Assembly (NCBI RefSeq): GCF_008035925.1
Contig: NZ_CP036264.1
Span: 6,295,641 to 6,359,640, forward strand
DNA: 64,000 nt
Source of the DNA: Stieleria maiorica
GTDB taxonomy: Bacteria > Planctomycetota > Planctomycetia > Pirellulales > Pirellulaceae
Reading direction: 5' to 3'
Shown: one piece after another, positions 53,409 to 61,528 of the stretch
How positions within the stretch are numbered: position 1 is the stretch's first letter
How the letters are laid out: each line of letters begins with the position of its first letter
Notes under the pieces: model-generated
What the model was told of the DNA's origin: nothing
The model's input: only the letters and a program-made list of their open reading frames with translations
The model's database searches: none
Translations under genes and position numbers: made by a program

Positions 53409-53870
53409 ATGACATCGATCAACGTGAATGGCAAAGTCCACGATCTGGGAGACGTGCCCGACGACACGCCCTTGTTGTGGGTCTTGCGTGACCAGCTCGG
53501 ATTGACAGGTACCAAATACGGTTGCGGGATCGCCGAGTGTGGCATCTGCACCGTGCACCTGGACGGCGTTGCGGTGCAGTCCTGTATCACTCAACTGAGC
53601 GAGGTCGGTGATTCGAAAGTCACGACCATCGAAGGGCTTTCCGAGGACGGTTCGCATCCGGTCCAAAAAGCCTGGAAGCAGCACGGCGTTCCGCAATGCG
53701 GCTATTGCCAGGTCGGCCAGATGATGATGGCCGCCGCGATGTTGGAATCCAATCACGATCCCAGCGACGACGACATCGACGGCGAGATGTGGAACATCTG
53801 TCGTTGTGGCACGTACCCGCGTATTCGCGCAGCGATCAAGACCGCGGCCAAGGAGATGCAGACCCGATGA
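53409..53870 (+). CDS. [2Fe-2S] subunit of a molybdenum hydroxylase (IorA-like)
   Basis: A 153-residue protein with two iron-sulfur domains. The N-terminal plant-type [2Fe-2S] site has CGIAECGIC with an upstream and a downstream Cys (about residues 40-60). The C-terminal helical site has CGYCQVGQM and CRCGTYPRI. It passes electrons from the molybdenum site, as in isoquinoline 1-oxidoreductase and aldehyde oxidoreductases. It ends by ATGA overlap with the large subunit. It has no leader of its own, so if the enzyme is exported it may travel with the Tat-tagged partner. No FAD subunit gene is adjacent. Confidence 0.93.
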   Translation: MTSINVNGKVHDLGDVPDDTPLLWVLRDQLGLTGTKYGCGIAECGICTVHLDGVAVQSCITQLSEVGDSKVTTIEGLSEDGSHPVQKAWKQHGVPQCGYCQVGQMMMAAAMLESNHDPSDDDIDGEMWNICRCGTYPRIRAAIKTAAKEMQTR

Positions 53871-56152
53871 ACGCTCCCACCAAAGCTCGCAAGGGCATTT
53901 CGCGTCGCAGTTTCCTTGCCGCTGCTTCGGCCGGGTCGTTGGTCCTGATGGCCAAGGTCACCCACGGCCAAGACGTGGTCGTGGTCGGCGCCACCAAAGC
54001 GAACCTCGAATCGTTTGATCCCGACTTGTTCGTCTCCATCGCGCCCGACGGAACGGTCTCGATCCTGGCCCACCGCAGCGAAATGGGGACCGGAATCCGG
54101 ACCAGTTTGCCTCGCATCGTCGCCGACGAATTGGAAGCCGACTGGGCGCGAGTTGAGATCGTCCAGGCGATCGGCGACAAACGACTCGGCGACCAAAACA
54201 CCGACGGGTCCAACAGCATCCGATTCTTTTTCGACCGGATGCGAATCGCCGGCGCGACGGCGCGGACGATGTTGGAACGCGCCGCGGCACAGCAATGGGG
54301 CGTTGCCGCCGACCAGTGCCATGGCGACAACCACCGCGTCGTTCACTCCGACAGCGACCGCGCGATCGGATACGGAGAGTTGGTTTCGATCGCCAAGACA
54401 CTGGACGTTCCCGCGGCCGATGAACTGAAACTGAAACCGGCCTCGAAATTCCGCTACATCGGCAAAGACGCGCCGATCACGGACATGGACGCGATTCTGA
54501 CGGGCAAGGCGATCTATGGGATCGATGCCCGGATGGAGAACCAACTGTATGCCGTCATCGCCCGACCACCGGTGGTCGGTGCCGCGGTGAAGTCGTACGA
54601 CGCGGCCGACGCGATGGAAATTCTCGGCGTCGTGGACGTGGTGGAGATCCCCAAGTTCGACGGTGCTCCGCTGTTTCAGCCGCTCGGCGGCATCGCCGTT
54701 TGCGCCGAGAGCACCTGGGCAGCCTGGCAGGGACGCGATGCGCTTGAAATCGAGTGGGACGAGGGGCCAAATGCGAGCTACGATACCGACCAGTTTGCCA
54801 AGACGCTTGCCGAATCGGCCAATCGACCCGGCAAAGCGGTCCGCAACCACGGCGACGCGGGCAAGGTGATTGCTGAAAGTGACAACGTGCATCGCGCCGA
54901 CTACACCGTGCCGCACTTGTCACACGCTCCGATGGAGACACCGTGTGCGGTCGCGGATGTGAAGACCGAAGGCGACAAAGTCGTCTCGTGCATCGTCACG
55001 GCGGCCACCCAGAACCCCCAAGCGGTTCAGCAAGCCGTCGGGCCGGCCATGGGCATGAAACCGGAAGACGTGATCGTCAACGTCACACTGCTCGGTTCCG
55101 GGTTCGGCCGCAAAAGCAAACCGGATTATTGCGTCGAAGCGGCAATGTTGTCTCGCAAGCTCGGCCGCCCCGTGCACGTCACGTGGACGCGTGAAGACGA
55201 TATTCACAACGATTATTTCCACACGATGTCGCATCTGCATCTGGAAGCCGCCGTAGACGAGAAAGGCAATCCGACCGCGTGGTTGGCCCGTGCGGCCTAT
55301 CCGACCATCGGTTCGACGTTCAACCCATCGGCCAAGGAACCGGCCGGGTTCGAAGTCGAGATGGGGCTGACCGATTGCCCGTACCAGATCCCTAACTTGC
55401 GCGTGGAAGTCGGCCAAGCAGTCGCGCACACGCGGATCGGTTGGCTGCGTTCGGTCGCGCACATCCAGCAAAACTTTGCGGTCGGGTCGTTCGCCGACGA
55501 ACTGGCTCATCACGCCGGCCGCGATCCGTATCAGTACTTGCTGGAGTTGTTGGGCGAAGATCGTCATTTGGATCTGGAGGCCGCCGGGTTGTCCAACCGC
55601 GGTGCTTCGGCGACGGACTATCCCTACGACATCGCACGGCTGAAAGCGGTCACGCGTCGCGTCGCGGAACTTGCCGATTGGCAACGAGGAAAGGACTTGC
55701 CCAAGGGGCGGGGGCTGGGGATCGCATGCTGCCGCGCGTTTTTGGGTTACACCGCCCATGTCATCGAAGTCGACATTTCCGAAGACGGGAAACTGCGGAT
55801 CCCCAAGGTCTGGGTTTCGCTGGACGCGGGGCTGATCGTCAGCCCTGATCGCGTGCGGGCGCAGGTCGAAGGCGCGGCGGTCATGGCCACGACCCAAGCA
55901 CGTTACGGGAAGATCACGTTCAAGAACGGACGGGCACAGCAAGGCAATTACGATGATTACCCGATGGTCACGATGAGCGACGCGCCGCGTGAAATCATTG
56001 TCGATGTGGTCGACAGCCAAGCCGCACCGGCAGGTGTCGGCGAAACGACCGTTCCATCATTCGCCCCGGCGCTCTGCAACGCGATCTTTGCCGCGACAGG
56101 AAAACGGATCCGCGATCTGCCGCTCCGCGACCACGACCTGTCGTGGAGCTGA
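53867..56152 (+). CDS. Tat-exported molybdopterin-binding large subunit (IorB-like)
   Basis: 761 residues from ATG 53867, overlapping the [2Fe-2S] subunit stop; the longer frame to 53696 lies inside that gene. The leader [14 protein letters not shown] is a twin-arginine signal. The xanthine-dehydrogenase-type molybdopterin domains contain [17 protein letters not shown] and [10 protein letters not shown], and the catalytic Glu726 in GVGETTVPS. The length and leader match isoquinoline 1-oxidoreductase beta/aldehyde dehydrogenase types. It hydroxylates a carbonyl or N-heterocycle in the periplasm in relatives. No cytochrome fusion or FAD partner is here, so the electron acceptor is open. XdhC and MocA-like genes nearby supply maturation. 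Confidence 0.93.
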   Translation: MNAPTKARKGISRRSFLAAASAGSLVLMAKVTHGQDVVVVGATKANLESFDPDLFVSIAPDGTVSILAHRSEMGTGIRTSLPRIVADELEADWARVEIVQAIGDKRLGDQNTDGSNSIRFFFDRMRIAGATARTMLERAAAQQWGVAADQCHGDNHRVVHSDSDRAIGYGELVSIAKTLDVPAADELKLKPASKFRYIGKDAPITDMDAILTGKAIYGIDARMENQLYAVIARPPVVGAAVKSYDAADAMEILGVVDVVEIPKFDGAPLFQPLGGIAVCAESTWAAWQGRDALEIEWDEGPNASYDTDQFAKTLAESANRPGKAVRNHGDAGKVIAESDNVHRADYTVPHLSHAPMETPCAVADVKTEGDKVVSCIVTAATQNPQAVQQAVGPAMGMKPEDVIVNVTLLGSGFGRKSKPDYCVEAAMLSRKLGRPVHVTWTREDDIHNDYFHTMSHLHLEAAVDEKGNPTAWLARAAYPTIGSTFNPSAKEPAGFEVEMGLTDCPYQIPNLRVEVGQAVAHTRIGWLRSVAHIQQNFAVGSFADELAHHAGRDPYQYLLELLGEDRHLDLEAAGLSNRGASATDYPYDIARLKAVTRRVAELADWQRGKDLPKGRGLGIACCRAFLGYTAHVIEVDISEDGKLRIPKVWVSLDAGLIVSPDRVRAQVEGAAVMATTQARYGKITFKNGRAQQGNYDDYPMVTMSDAPREIIVDVVDSQAAPAGVGETTVPSFAPALCNAIFAATGKRIRDLPLRDHDLSWS

Positions 56153-56198
56153 ACGGGGTTGCAGAGGGACACCGGCGAACGTTGGTGTCTCGCCTTGC

Positions 56199-56384
56199 GG
56201 GACCGTCCAGCTTAGGACACAGGCGAATAGCGACGAATCCGAACACTCTGGCCGATGGGGTAAGAGGTGGTCGGCCGATGGGTGGACGACGTCCTTTCTA
56301 GATCGTCGCGCTGAGCCCCACGGGCGACGGCCCGGAAGGGGCATCGTACCCCAAGAAAAGCATCGCGCTAAGCTGGACGGCCCC
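56199..56384. repeat. Element with 17-bp terminal inverted repeats
   Basis: Left GGGACCGTCCAGCTTAG (56199-56215); the right arm 56368-56384 is its reverse complement with one mismatch. The interior contains the 25-bp repeat (56325-56349) that also occurs at 21412-21436. No open frame. Confidence 0.6.
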
Positions 56385-56549
56385 TTGAGGCGATTCCCGC
56401 TCGCTGAGCTCGTCCCCATACGCATCAAGTTAAGGCTTGATGCCGTCAAACAATAAGAGACACCCTCCCTTCCAGAGGTCGTGAGGTTTTTGAGTCGTTG
56501 TTAGGCAAGGGGTTTCGTCGCTCTCCCAGGACCACAAGGACGGTCATTA

Positions 56550-56622
56550 CCCACGGATGGCAGCGCGAACCCACGGATGTGATGCGGTCGGGGGTCCGTG
56601 GGTTCGCGCGGCCATCCGTGGG
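56550..56622. repeat. Long hairpin, 29-bp arms
   Basis: Arms 56550-56578 and 56594-56622 are complementary at 27 of 29 positions with a 15-nt loop. Each arm contains CCCACGGATGG and GCGAACCCACGGA, so the arms also hold an internal direct repeat of CCCACGGAT. Confidence 0.8.
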
Positions 56623-56831
56623 CTCTTTCGACTCCTCCTGACCTCCATCTCCAACACAACACCTCGAGAAGGAAAACCCCTCGCTGCGCTCGCCCCTCCC
56701 TTCTCGGGAGGGTTTCTCGTAACTTAGTGCGTCGACCGCTTTCGGCGCTCGATACTCCCGCCTGCGAGACGTCCTTTGCGTGTGGCGGCTTTGAACATCC
56801 AATTCTCTTTCCCTTTTTTAGATTCCTTGCC

Positions 56832-57584
56832 ATGTCTGAATCACGCCCCGTTGCGCTCGTGACCGGTTCGGCGACCGGCGTCGGCCGCGCCTGTGTCCTG
56901 CAGTTCGCCCGCCGCGGCTACGACGTCGTTGTCAATTACTCGCGCAGCGAAAGTGAGGCGTTGCAGACCGCATCCGATGCCAAGGCGTTGGGAGCCAAGG
57001 TTCTGGTGGAAGGCTGTGACGTGTCCGACGATGCGCGTGTCCGCAAAATGGTGCTGAAGGTCGGAGAAACCTTCGGGCGGTTGGACGTCTTGGTCAATAA
57101 CGCCGCGACGACGTCGTTCATCGAGCACGGCGACTTGGAAGGGCTGACCGAAGCGATGTGGGATCGGATGCTGGCGGTGAACCTGAAGGGCGTGTTCTTC
57201 GTCACGCGGGCGGCGGCCGATCTGTTGCGACACGGCGGATCGGGCAGCGTTGTCAACGTCAGCTCGGTCGCGGGGATCACCGGCAGCGGTTCGTCGATCG
57301 CCTACTGCGCGAGCAAAGCGGGCTTGAACACGATGACCAAATCGCTCGCCCGTGTCCTATCGCCCGAAGTTCGCGTCAACGCGGTTTGTCCCGGCCCGAT
57401 CGACAGCCGCTGGATCAAGGAGGGCAATCCCAAGTGGGATTTGGACGCGATGGTCGCCGGTTATCCGATCCCCAAGGCCTCTCAGCCGGACGACATCGCT
57501 GACGCGGTGCTGTTCTTTGCCACCGGGACGTCGATGGCCACGGGGCAGATCTTAAGCGTCGACGGCGGTCAAACGCTGTTGTAG
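56832..57584 (+). CDS. SDR-family oxidoreductase (3-oxoacyl-ACP reductase-like)
   Basis: 250 residues from ATG 56832; a longer frame to 56598 lies in repeat-rich DNA and is rejected. The cofactor motif TGSATGVG is at 11-18, NNAA at 89-92, catalytic Ser about 145, Tyr158 and Lys162 in YCASK, and the C-terminal GQILSVDGGQ. It reduces a carbonyl with NADPH in relatives such as FabG. It lies 65 bp before the CDP-alcohol transferase gene in the same direction, so a role in lipid synthesis is possible, but FabG-like SDRs are diverse. Confidence 0.85.
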   Translation: MSESRPVALVTGSATGVGRACVLQFARRGYDVVVNYSRSESEALQTASDAKALGAKVLVEGCDVSDDARVRKMVLKVGETFGRLDVLVNNAATTSFIEHGDLEGLTEAMWDRMLAVNLKGVFFVTRAAADLLRHGGSGSVVNVSSVAGITGSGSSIAYCASKAGLNTMTKSLARVLSPEVRVNAVCPGPIDSRWIKEGNPKWDLDAMVAGYPIPKASQPDDIADAVLFFATGTSMATGQILSVDGGQTLL

Positions 57585-57649
57585 TCTTCCGCTACAATCG
57601 GCGGTGCATAGATTGGCCGAGCTGCTCGATCCATCACGGGTTGTTTGCG

Positions 57650-58375
57650 ATGAACGAAATCGAGGGAAGACGTCCGTTGAAGACGCGTGATTGGCGAATC
57701 TTTCAACAGGTGGCGGCGTGGCTGGCCCAGACGGCGGTGACGCCGAACATGATCAGCGTGTCCAGTATCGGTTTCGCAGTCGCCGCCGGGCTGGCACTGG
57801 CCGGTACGTCGGTCGCTCAGTCGTCCGGCATGTTGGCGGGGCTGTACTTCAGTGCCGCCGTCTGCATGCAGTTGCGGTTGGTCGCCAATCTGCTTGACGG
57901 CATGGTGGCCGTCGAGGGCGGAAAAGGCTCTCCGGCCGGCGCGTTGTACAACGAGGTCCCGGACCGCGTTTCCGATGCCGCGATTCTGATCGGCGCGGGT
58001 TATTCGTTGGCTTCACGCCCGGAATTGGGGCTGATGGCAGCCGTGGTCGCCGTGTTTGTTGCGTACGTCCGCGCGATCGGTTCGAGCGTCGGTGCGGGGG
58101 AAGTCTTTGCCGGCCCGATGGCCAAACCACAGCGAATGGCATTGATGACGCTGGGAAGTGTCTTGTGTTGCTTCGTTTCGCTGTCCGGTAGCGGCCTCTC
58201 GGGACGCTGGCAATCGCACATCATGGGAACGGTGCTGGGATTGATCATCGTCGGCGGCGCAATCACGGCCGTCCGCCGCCTGCGATTCATCTCGGAAACC
58301 TTGCACATCGCGCTGCGAAGCGATTCGGCGGCCGGCTCCGAGACGTCCGCCGTCGAGGATTCCGAGGGAGAATAA
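57650..58375 (+). CDS. CDP-alcohol phosphatidyltransferase family protein with altered motif
   Basis: 241 residues from ATG 57650 with about six membrane helices. The family motif DxxDGxxARx8GxxxDxxxD appears here as NLLDGMVAV...GALYNEVPD: the first Asp is Asn80, the Arg is Val88 and the third Asp is Asn101, while Asp83, Gly84, Ala87, Gly97 and Asp105 remain. The enzyme family transfers a phosphatidyl group to an alcohol at the membrane; with three positions altered, substrate or activity may differ. The next genes encode a CDP-diglyceride synthetase-like protein and an acyltransferase, recalling E. coli YnbA and YnbB. Acidic C-terminal tail. Confidence 0.8.
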   Translation: MNEIEGRRPLKTRDWRIFQQVAAWLAQTAVTPNMISVSSIGFAVAAGLALAGTSVAQSSGMLAGLYFSAAVCMQLRLVANLLDGMVAVEGGKGSPAGALYNEVPDRVSDAAILIGAGYSLASRPELGLMAAVVAVFVAYVRAIGSSVGAGEVFAGPMAKPQRMALMTLGSVLCCFVSLSGSGLSGRWQSHIMGTVLGLIIVGGAITAVRRLRFISETLHIALRSDSAAGSETSAVEDSEGE

Positions 58376-58377
58376 GA

Positions 58378-59352
58378 TTGTTCAGTCACCTCTCGACGGA
58401 GATCCACCTGACGTTCGCGGCGATCGCCGCATTATTGCTGCTGGCCAACGCGATTCTGGTCTTGCGTCGACGCTCGGTTCCCGACCGGGACGACACCGAA
58501 TTGTCACTTCGCGTTCGGACGTGGTGGATCATCGTCGCAAGCTTTGCGGCGGTGCTGGCTGTTTCGCGGACCACGGCGGTTGTGTTCTTTGCCTTCACCA
58601 GCTTTCTCGCCTTCAAGGAATTCCTGTCGCTGATCCCGACGCGGCGGGCCGATCACCGCGTCCTGTTCTGGGCGTACTTGGCGATCCCGTTGCAATACCT
58701 CTGGGTGGGAACCGCTTGGTTCGGGATGTTTATCATTTTTATTCCCGTGTACATGTTCATCTGGCTGCCGACCCGGATGGTGTTGATCGGCGAGACGAAA
58801 GGGTTTCTGCGTGCGATCGGGACGGTCCAATGGGGATTGATGACCACGGTCTTCAGCCTCTCGCACGCCGCGATGCTGCTGTTCATTCAGCCTGGTGGGT
58901 CGGCACGCGTCGCGGCGGTCTGGGCGGATGAATCGGCGAAAGCATCTGGCGGCGCGGCGTTGTTGGTGTTTCTGGTCCTGTTGACGCAGTTCAACGACGT
59001 GGCGCAGTTCTGTTGGGGAAAAACGGTCGGAAAACGCAAGGTGATCCCGAAAGTCAGCCCGGGGAAAACGGTCGGCGGACTGATCGGCGGTGTCGCGTCC
59101 ACGGTCGCATTGGCGGGATTGGTCGGTCCCTGGTTGACGTTTCTCGATTTGCCACGATCGCTGATCGCCGGTCTGATCATCGGCGTTTCCGGGTTCGCCG
59201 GCGATGTTTCCATCTCTGCCCTCAAGCGTGATTTAGGCGTCAAGGATTCCGGCAGCACGCTGCCCGGCCACGGCGGTGTCTTGGATCGTGTCGACAGTTT
59301 GACGTACACCGCACCGTTGTTCTTTCACTTCATCTACTACTGCTACGGTTGA
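58378..59352 (+). CDS. Phosphatidate cytidylyltransferase (CdsA-like)
   Basis: A 324-residue membrane protein with about eight helices, TTG start 2 bp after the previous stop. The C-terminal signature SALKRDLGVKDSGSTLPGHG and LDRVDSL matches the CDS family pattern S-x-x-K-R-x4-K-D-x-G-x2-L-P-x-H-G-G. It makes CDP-diacylglycerol from phosphatidate and CTP. The gene starts within a few bases of the previous gene's end, so the pair is coupled. In E. coli the YnbB protein is a similar paralogue beside YnbA; this one could likewise be a second, specialised copy, with the housekeeping CdsA elsewhere in the genome. Confidence 0.9.
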   Translation: MFSHLSTEIHLTFAAIAALLLLANAILVLRRRSVPDRDDTELSLRVRTWWIIVASFAAVLAVSRTTAVVFFAFTSFLAFKEFLSLIPTRRADHRVLFWAYLAIPLQYLWVGTAWFGMFIIFIPVYMFIWLPTRMVLIGETKGFLRAIGTVQWGLMTTVFSLSHAAMLLFIQPGGSARVAAVWADESAKASGGAALLVFLVLLTQFNDVAQFCWGKTVGKRKVIPKVSPGKTVGGLIGGVASTVALAGLVGPWLTFLDLPRSLIAGLIIGVSGFAGDVSISALKRDLGVKDSGSTLPGHGGVLDRVDSLTYTAPLFFHFIYYCYG

Positions 59353-59355
59353 TCG

Positions 59356-60003
59356 ATGACGGACGTCTTGCGGCACCTATACTTTCTGTTGATCGTGCGT
59401 CCGGTGATCCTGGTCGTGATCGGTTTGAACGTGCGGAGGTCGAACCTGTTACCGGACCAGGGTCCCGCGGTGGTCGTCGCCAACCACAACAGTCACTTGG
59501 ACACGATGGTGTTGATGACACTGTTCGGGATGCGGCGATTGAAAGACGTGCATCCGGTGGCGGCGGCCGATCACTTTTTGCGGAACCGTCTGATGGCTTG
59601 GTTTTCGACCAAAATCATCGGCATCATTCCACTGGAACGCGAAATCAAGGGCGTCCGTCGCGACCCGCTGGCCGGGATTTGTCAGGCGCTCGATGAGGGC
59701 AAGATCCTGATCCTGTTTCCCGAAGGCAGTCGCGGGGCGCCGGAGATTCGCGAAGCGTTCAAGACGGGGATCGCCCACATCGCCAAACGGCATCCCGAAG
59801 TGCCATTCACGCCCGTCTTCATGCACGGTCTGGGGCGGTCATTGCCCAAGGGCGAAGGGATCTTGGTGCCGTTTTTCTGTGACGTGTTCATCGGCCAGGC
59901 GATCGGTTGGACCGGGAAGAAAGACTCCTTCATGCAAGCGATCGCTGACGCAATGAGTGCATTGGAAGCGGAAAAGGAAATCCCGCGTTGGGAAACGTCA
60001 TGA
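59356..60003 (+). CDS. 1-acyl-glycerol-3-phosphate acyltransferase (PlsC-like)
   Basis: A 215-residue membrane-associated acyltransferase starting 3 bp after the previous stop. The catalytic HX4D motif is NHNSHLD (His44, Asp49), and the substrate motif FPEGSRG lies near residue 124. An N-terminal hydrophobic stretch (about 8-24) anchors it. It would add an acyl group to lysophosphatidate, giving the phosphatidate used by the preceding CdsA-like enzyme. Third gene of the coupled lipid operon. Confidence 0.9.
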   Translation: MTDVLRHLYFLLIVRPVILVVIGLNVRRSNLLPDQGPAVVVANHNSHLDTMVLMTLFGMRRLKDVHPVAAADHFLRNRLMAWFSTKIIGIIPLEREIKGVRRDPLAGICQALDEGKILILFPEGSRGAPEIREAFKTGIAHIAKRHPEVPFTPVFMHGLGRSLPKGEGILVPFFCDVFIGQAIGWTGKKDSFMQAIADAMSALEAEKEIPRWETS

Positions 60004-60013
60004 AGAGTTTTTA

Positions 60014-60043
60014 GGGGGAGGTAGATTTTTGGGGTAGGACGAT
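60014..60043 (+). repeat. Purine-rich GGTAGGAAGAT repeat, divergent copy
   Basis: GGGGAGGTAGATTTTT then GGGGTAGGACGATT, lying exactly in the gap between the convergent PlsC-like and cardiolipin synthase genes. More diverged than the copies at 8.0, 25.6 and 36.6 kb. Confidence 0.6.
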
Positions 60044-61486
60044 TCAGAGGATCGGGGCGAACAGGCGGGCGATTTGAGAGCCCGCGACCGACCACCAACG
60101 TCGGTCGGCGAGTTGCTGGGCGGTGATTTCCGTCGAGTTTTCGAAGTCGGTAAGCAGCATCTGTTCGACTTCGCTGGTGAAATCGTCGTCGATCGTCAGT
60201 ACGGTGATTTCAAAGTTCAATCGGAACGACCGGTTGTCAAAATTCGCGGTTCCGATCGCCGAGGCGTATCCGTCGACCAGCAGAACTTTCTGGTGCAGGA
60301 AACCGTCGCCGTATTCGTACACCTTGACGCCGGCTTCGATGACCTGGCGGACGTAGGACATGGCGGCCAACTTGATCCACGGTTTGTCGGGGATTCCCGG
60401 GATCAGAACACGGACATCGACGCCCCGCAGCGCCGCCAATTGCAACGCCGTGATCACGCCTTCGTCGGGGACGAAGTAGGGCGTGGCGATCCAAATGCGT
60501 TCGTCCGCCGAATTGATCGCGTGCGTAAAGAACAGCCCGCAGGTTTCATAGTCATCGGCCGGGCCGCTGGGCAGCACAAAGACCATTTTGTCGTCCTCGT
60601 CCGACGGTTGCGGTTCCCATGAGACGGTGGGCATCGACTCGGTCGCCCAGTACCAGTCTTCGACGAACGCCATTTGCGTCGCCAGCACGGCCGGGCCGCT
60701 GATCGAGATGTGGGTGTCGCGCCAGGGGGACAATCGGGGGTGTTTGCCGATGTATTCATCACCGACGTTGTGCCCGCCGACAAACGCGATCCGGCCGTCG
60801 ACCACGACGATCTTGCGGTGGTTGCGGAAATTGATTTGAAATCGATTTCGCCATCCCCGTGTCGTTCGCATCCCCGTGACACGTACACCGGCGGCGGTCA
60901 GTTCGTTGACGAAGGCTTTGGGGATGCCGCTGGACCCGATGTCGTCGTAAAGCAGATAGACGGACAGGCCCTGCTTTGCTTTTGCGATCAACCGGTCCTT
61001 GAGCTGTCGTCCCAACGAGTCGTCATGGATGATGAAAAACTGGACCAAGATGTAGGTCGTGGCCGCGTCGATTTCCGCAAAGATCGCATCGAAGGTGGCT
61101 TGGCCGTTGACCAACAGACGCGTGTTGTTGTTCCTGGTGAACCGCATCCGGGCGAGTTGCTCGAGCGCCCGTGCCTCGCCGAATCGCGATCCCAAGTCGA
61201 CGATGTAGGGCGTCATCCTTTCGCGAACCTGATCCAAATTGTCGATCGCATCGCTGGTGCGGTCCCGCCGCAGGTTGACATACCCTTGGAATTTGTTGCG
61301 GCCGAAAATCCAGTAGGCGGGGACGGCAAAAAACGGCCAAGTGACCAACGTGATCGCCCAAGCGACGGCCCCTTGGGACGTCCGCGTCGAGATCACCGCC
61401 TGAACGGCCGACAGGATACCGAGGACCACAAAAACAAAGACGGTGGCACCGACGAGCGACAGGTTGGTCAGGGAGAGATCAGGCAT
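60044..61486 (-). CDS. Cardiolipin synthase-like phospholipase D family protein
   Basis: A 480-residue protein with two N-terminal membrane helices (about 8-28 and 42-62) and two HKD motifs: NHRKIVVVDGR near residue 220 and FLHQKVLLVDGY near 400, each followed by the G-G/SxN pattern. This is the ClsA-type layout; it joins two phosphatidylglycerol molecules or transfers phosphatidyl groups. It converges with the lipid operon and so is not cotranscribed with it, though the function fits. Its product could also differ from cardiolipin given the neighbouring odd CDP-alcohol transferase. Confidence 0.92.
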   Translation of the reverse strand: MPDLSLTNLSLVGATVFVFVVLGILSAVQAVISTRTSQGAVAWAITLVTWPFFAVPAYWIFGRNKFQGYVNLRRDRTSDAIDNLDQVRERMTPYIVDLGSRFGEARALEQLARMRFTRNNNTRLLVNGQATFDAIFAEIDAATTYILVQFFIIHDDSLGRQLKDRLIAKAKQGLSVYLLYDDIGSSGIPKAFVNELTAAGVRVTGMRTTRGWRNRFQINFRNHRKIVVVDGRIAFVGGHNVGDEYIGKHPRLSPWRDTHISISGPAVLATQMAFVEDWYWATESMPTVSWEPQPSDEDDKMVFVLPSGPADDYETCGLFFTHAINSADERIWIATPYFVPDEGVITALQLAALRGVDVRVLIPGIPDKPWIKLAAMSYVRQVIEAGVKVYEYGDGFLHQKVLLVDGYASAIGTANFDNRSFRLNFEITVLTIDDDFTSEVEQMLLTDFENSTEITAQQLADRRWWSVAGSQIARLFAPIL

Positions 61487-61506
61487 AGGGTCTGATTGTA
61501 GTGGCT

Positions 61507-61525
61507 GGTAAGCACGATGCTTACC
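61507..61525. repeat. Short perfect hairpin between leftward genes
   Basis: GGTAAGCA, CGA, TGCTTACC: 8-bp perfect stem. It sits between the FG-GAP gene stop and the cardiolipin synthase start. There is no U-tract on either side, so it may be a weak terminator or a repeat. Confidence 0.5.
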
Positions 61526-61528
61526 CGA

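Larger units (their letters stand above)
56153..56831. other. Repeat-rich intergenic region
   Basis: A 679-bp non-coding gap. It holds a 186-bp element bounded by 17-bp inverted arms (56199-56215 and 56368-56384, 16/17 matched), containing the 25-bp repeat at 56325-56349. Further on it holds a long perfect-type hairpin (56550-56622) and CCTCCCTTCTCGGGAGGG-type local inverted sequence near 56694-56712. No gene is supported. Confidence 0.6.

Noticed and set aside
54920..56020. 366-codon open frame on the minus strand
   Set aside because: Antisense to the molybdopterin-binding subunit; no recognisable domain.
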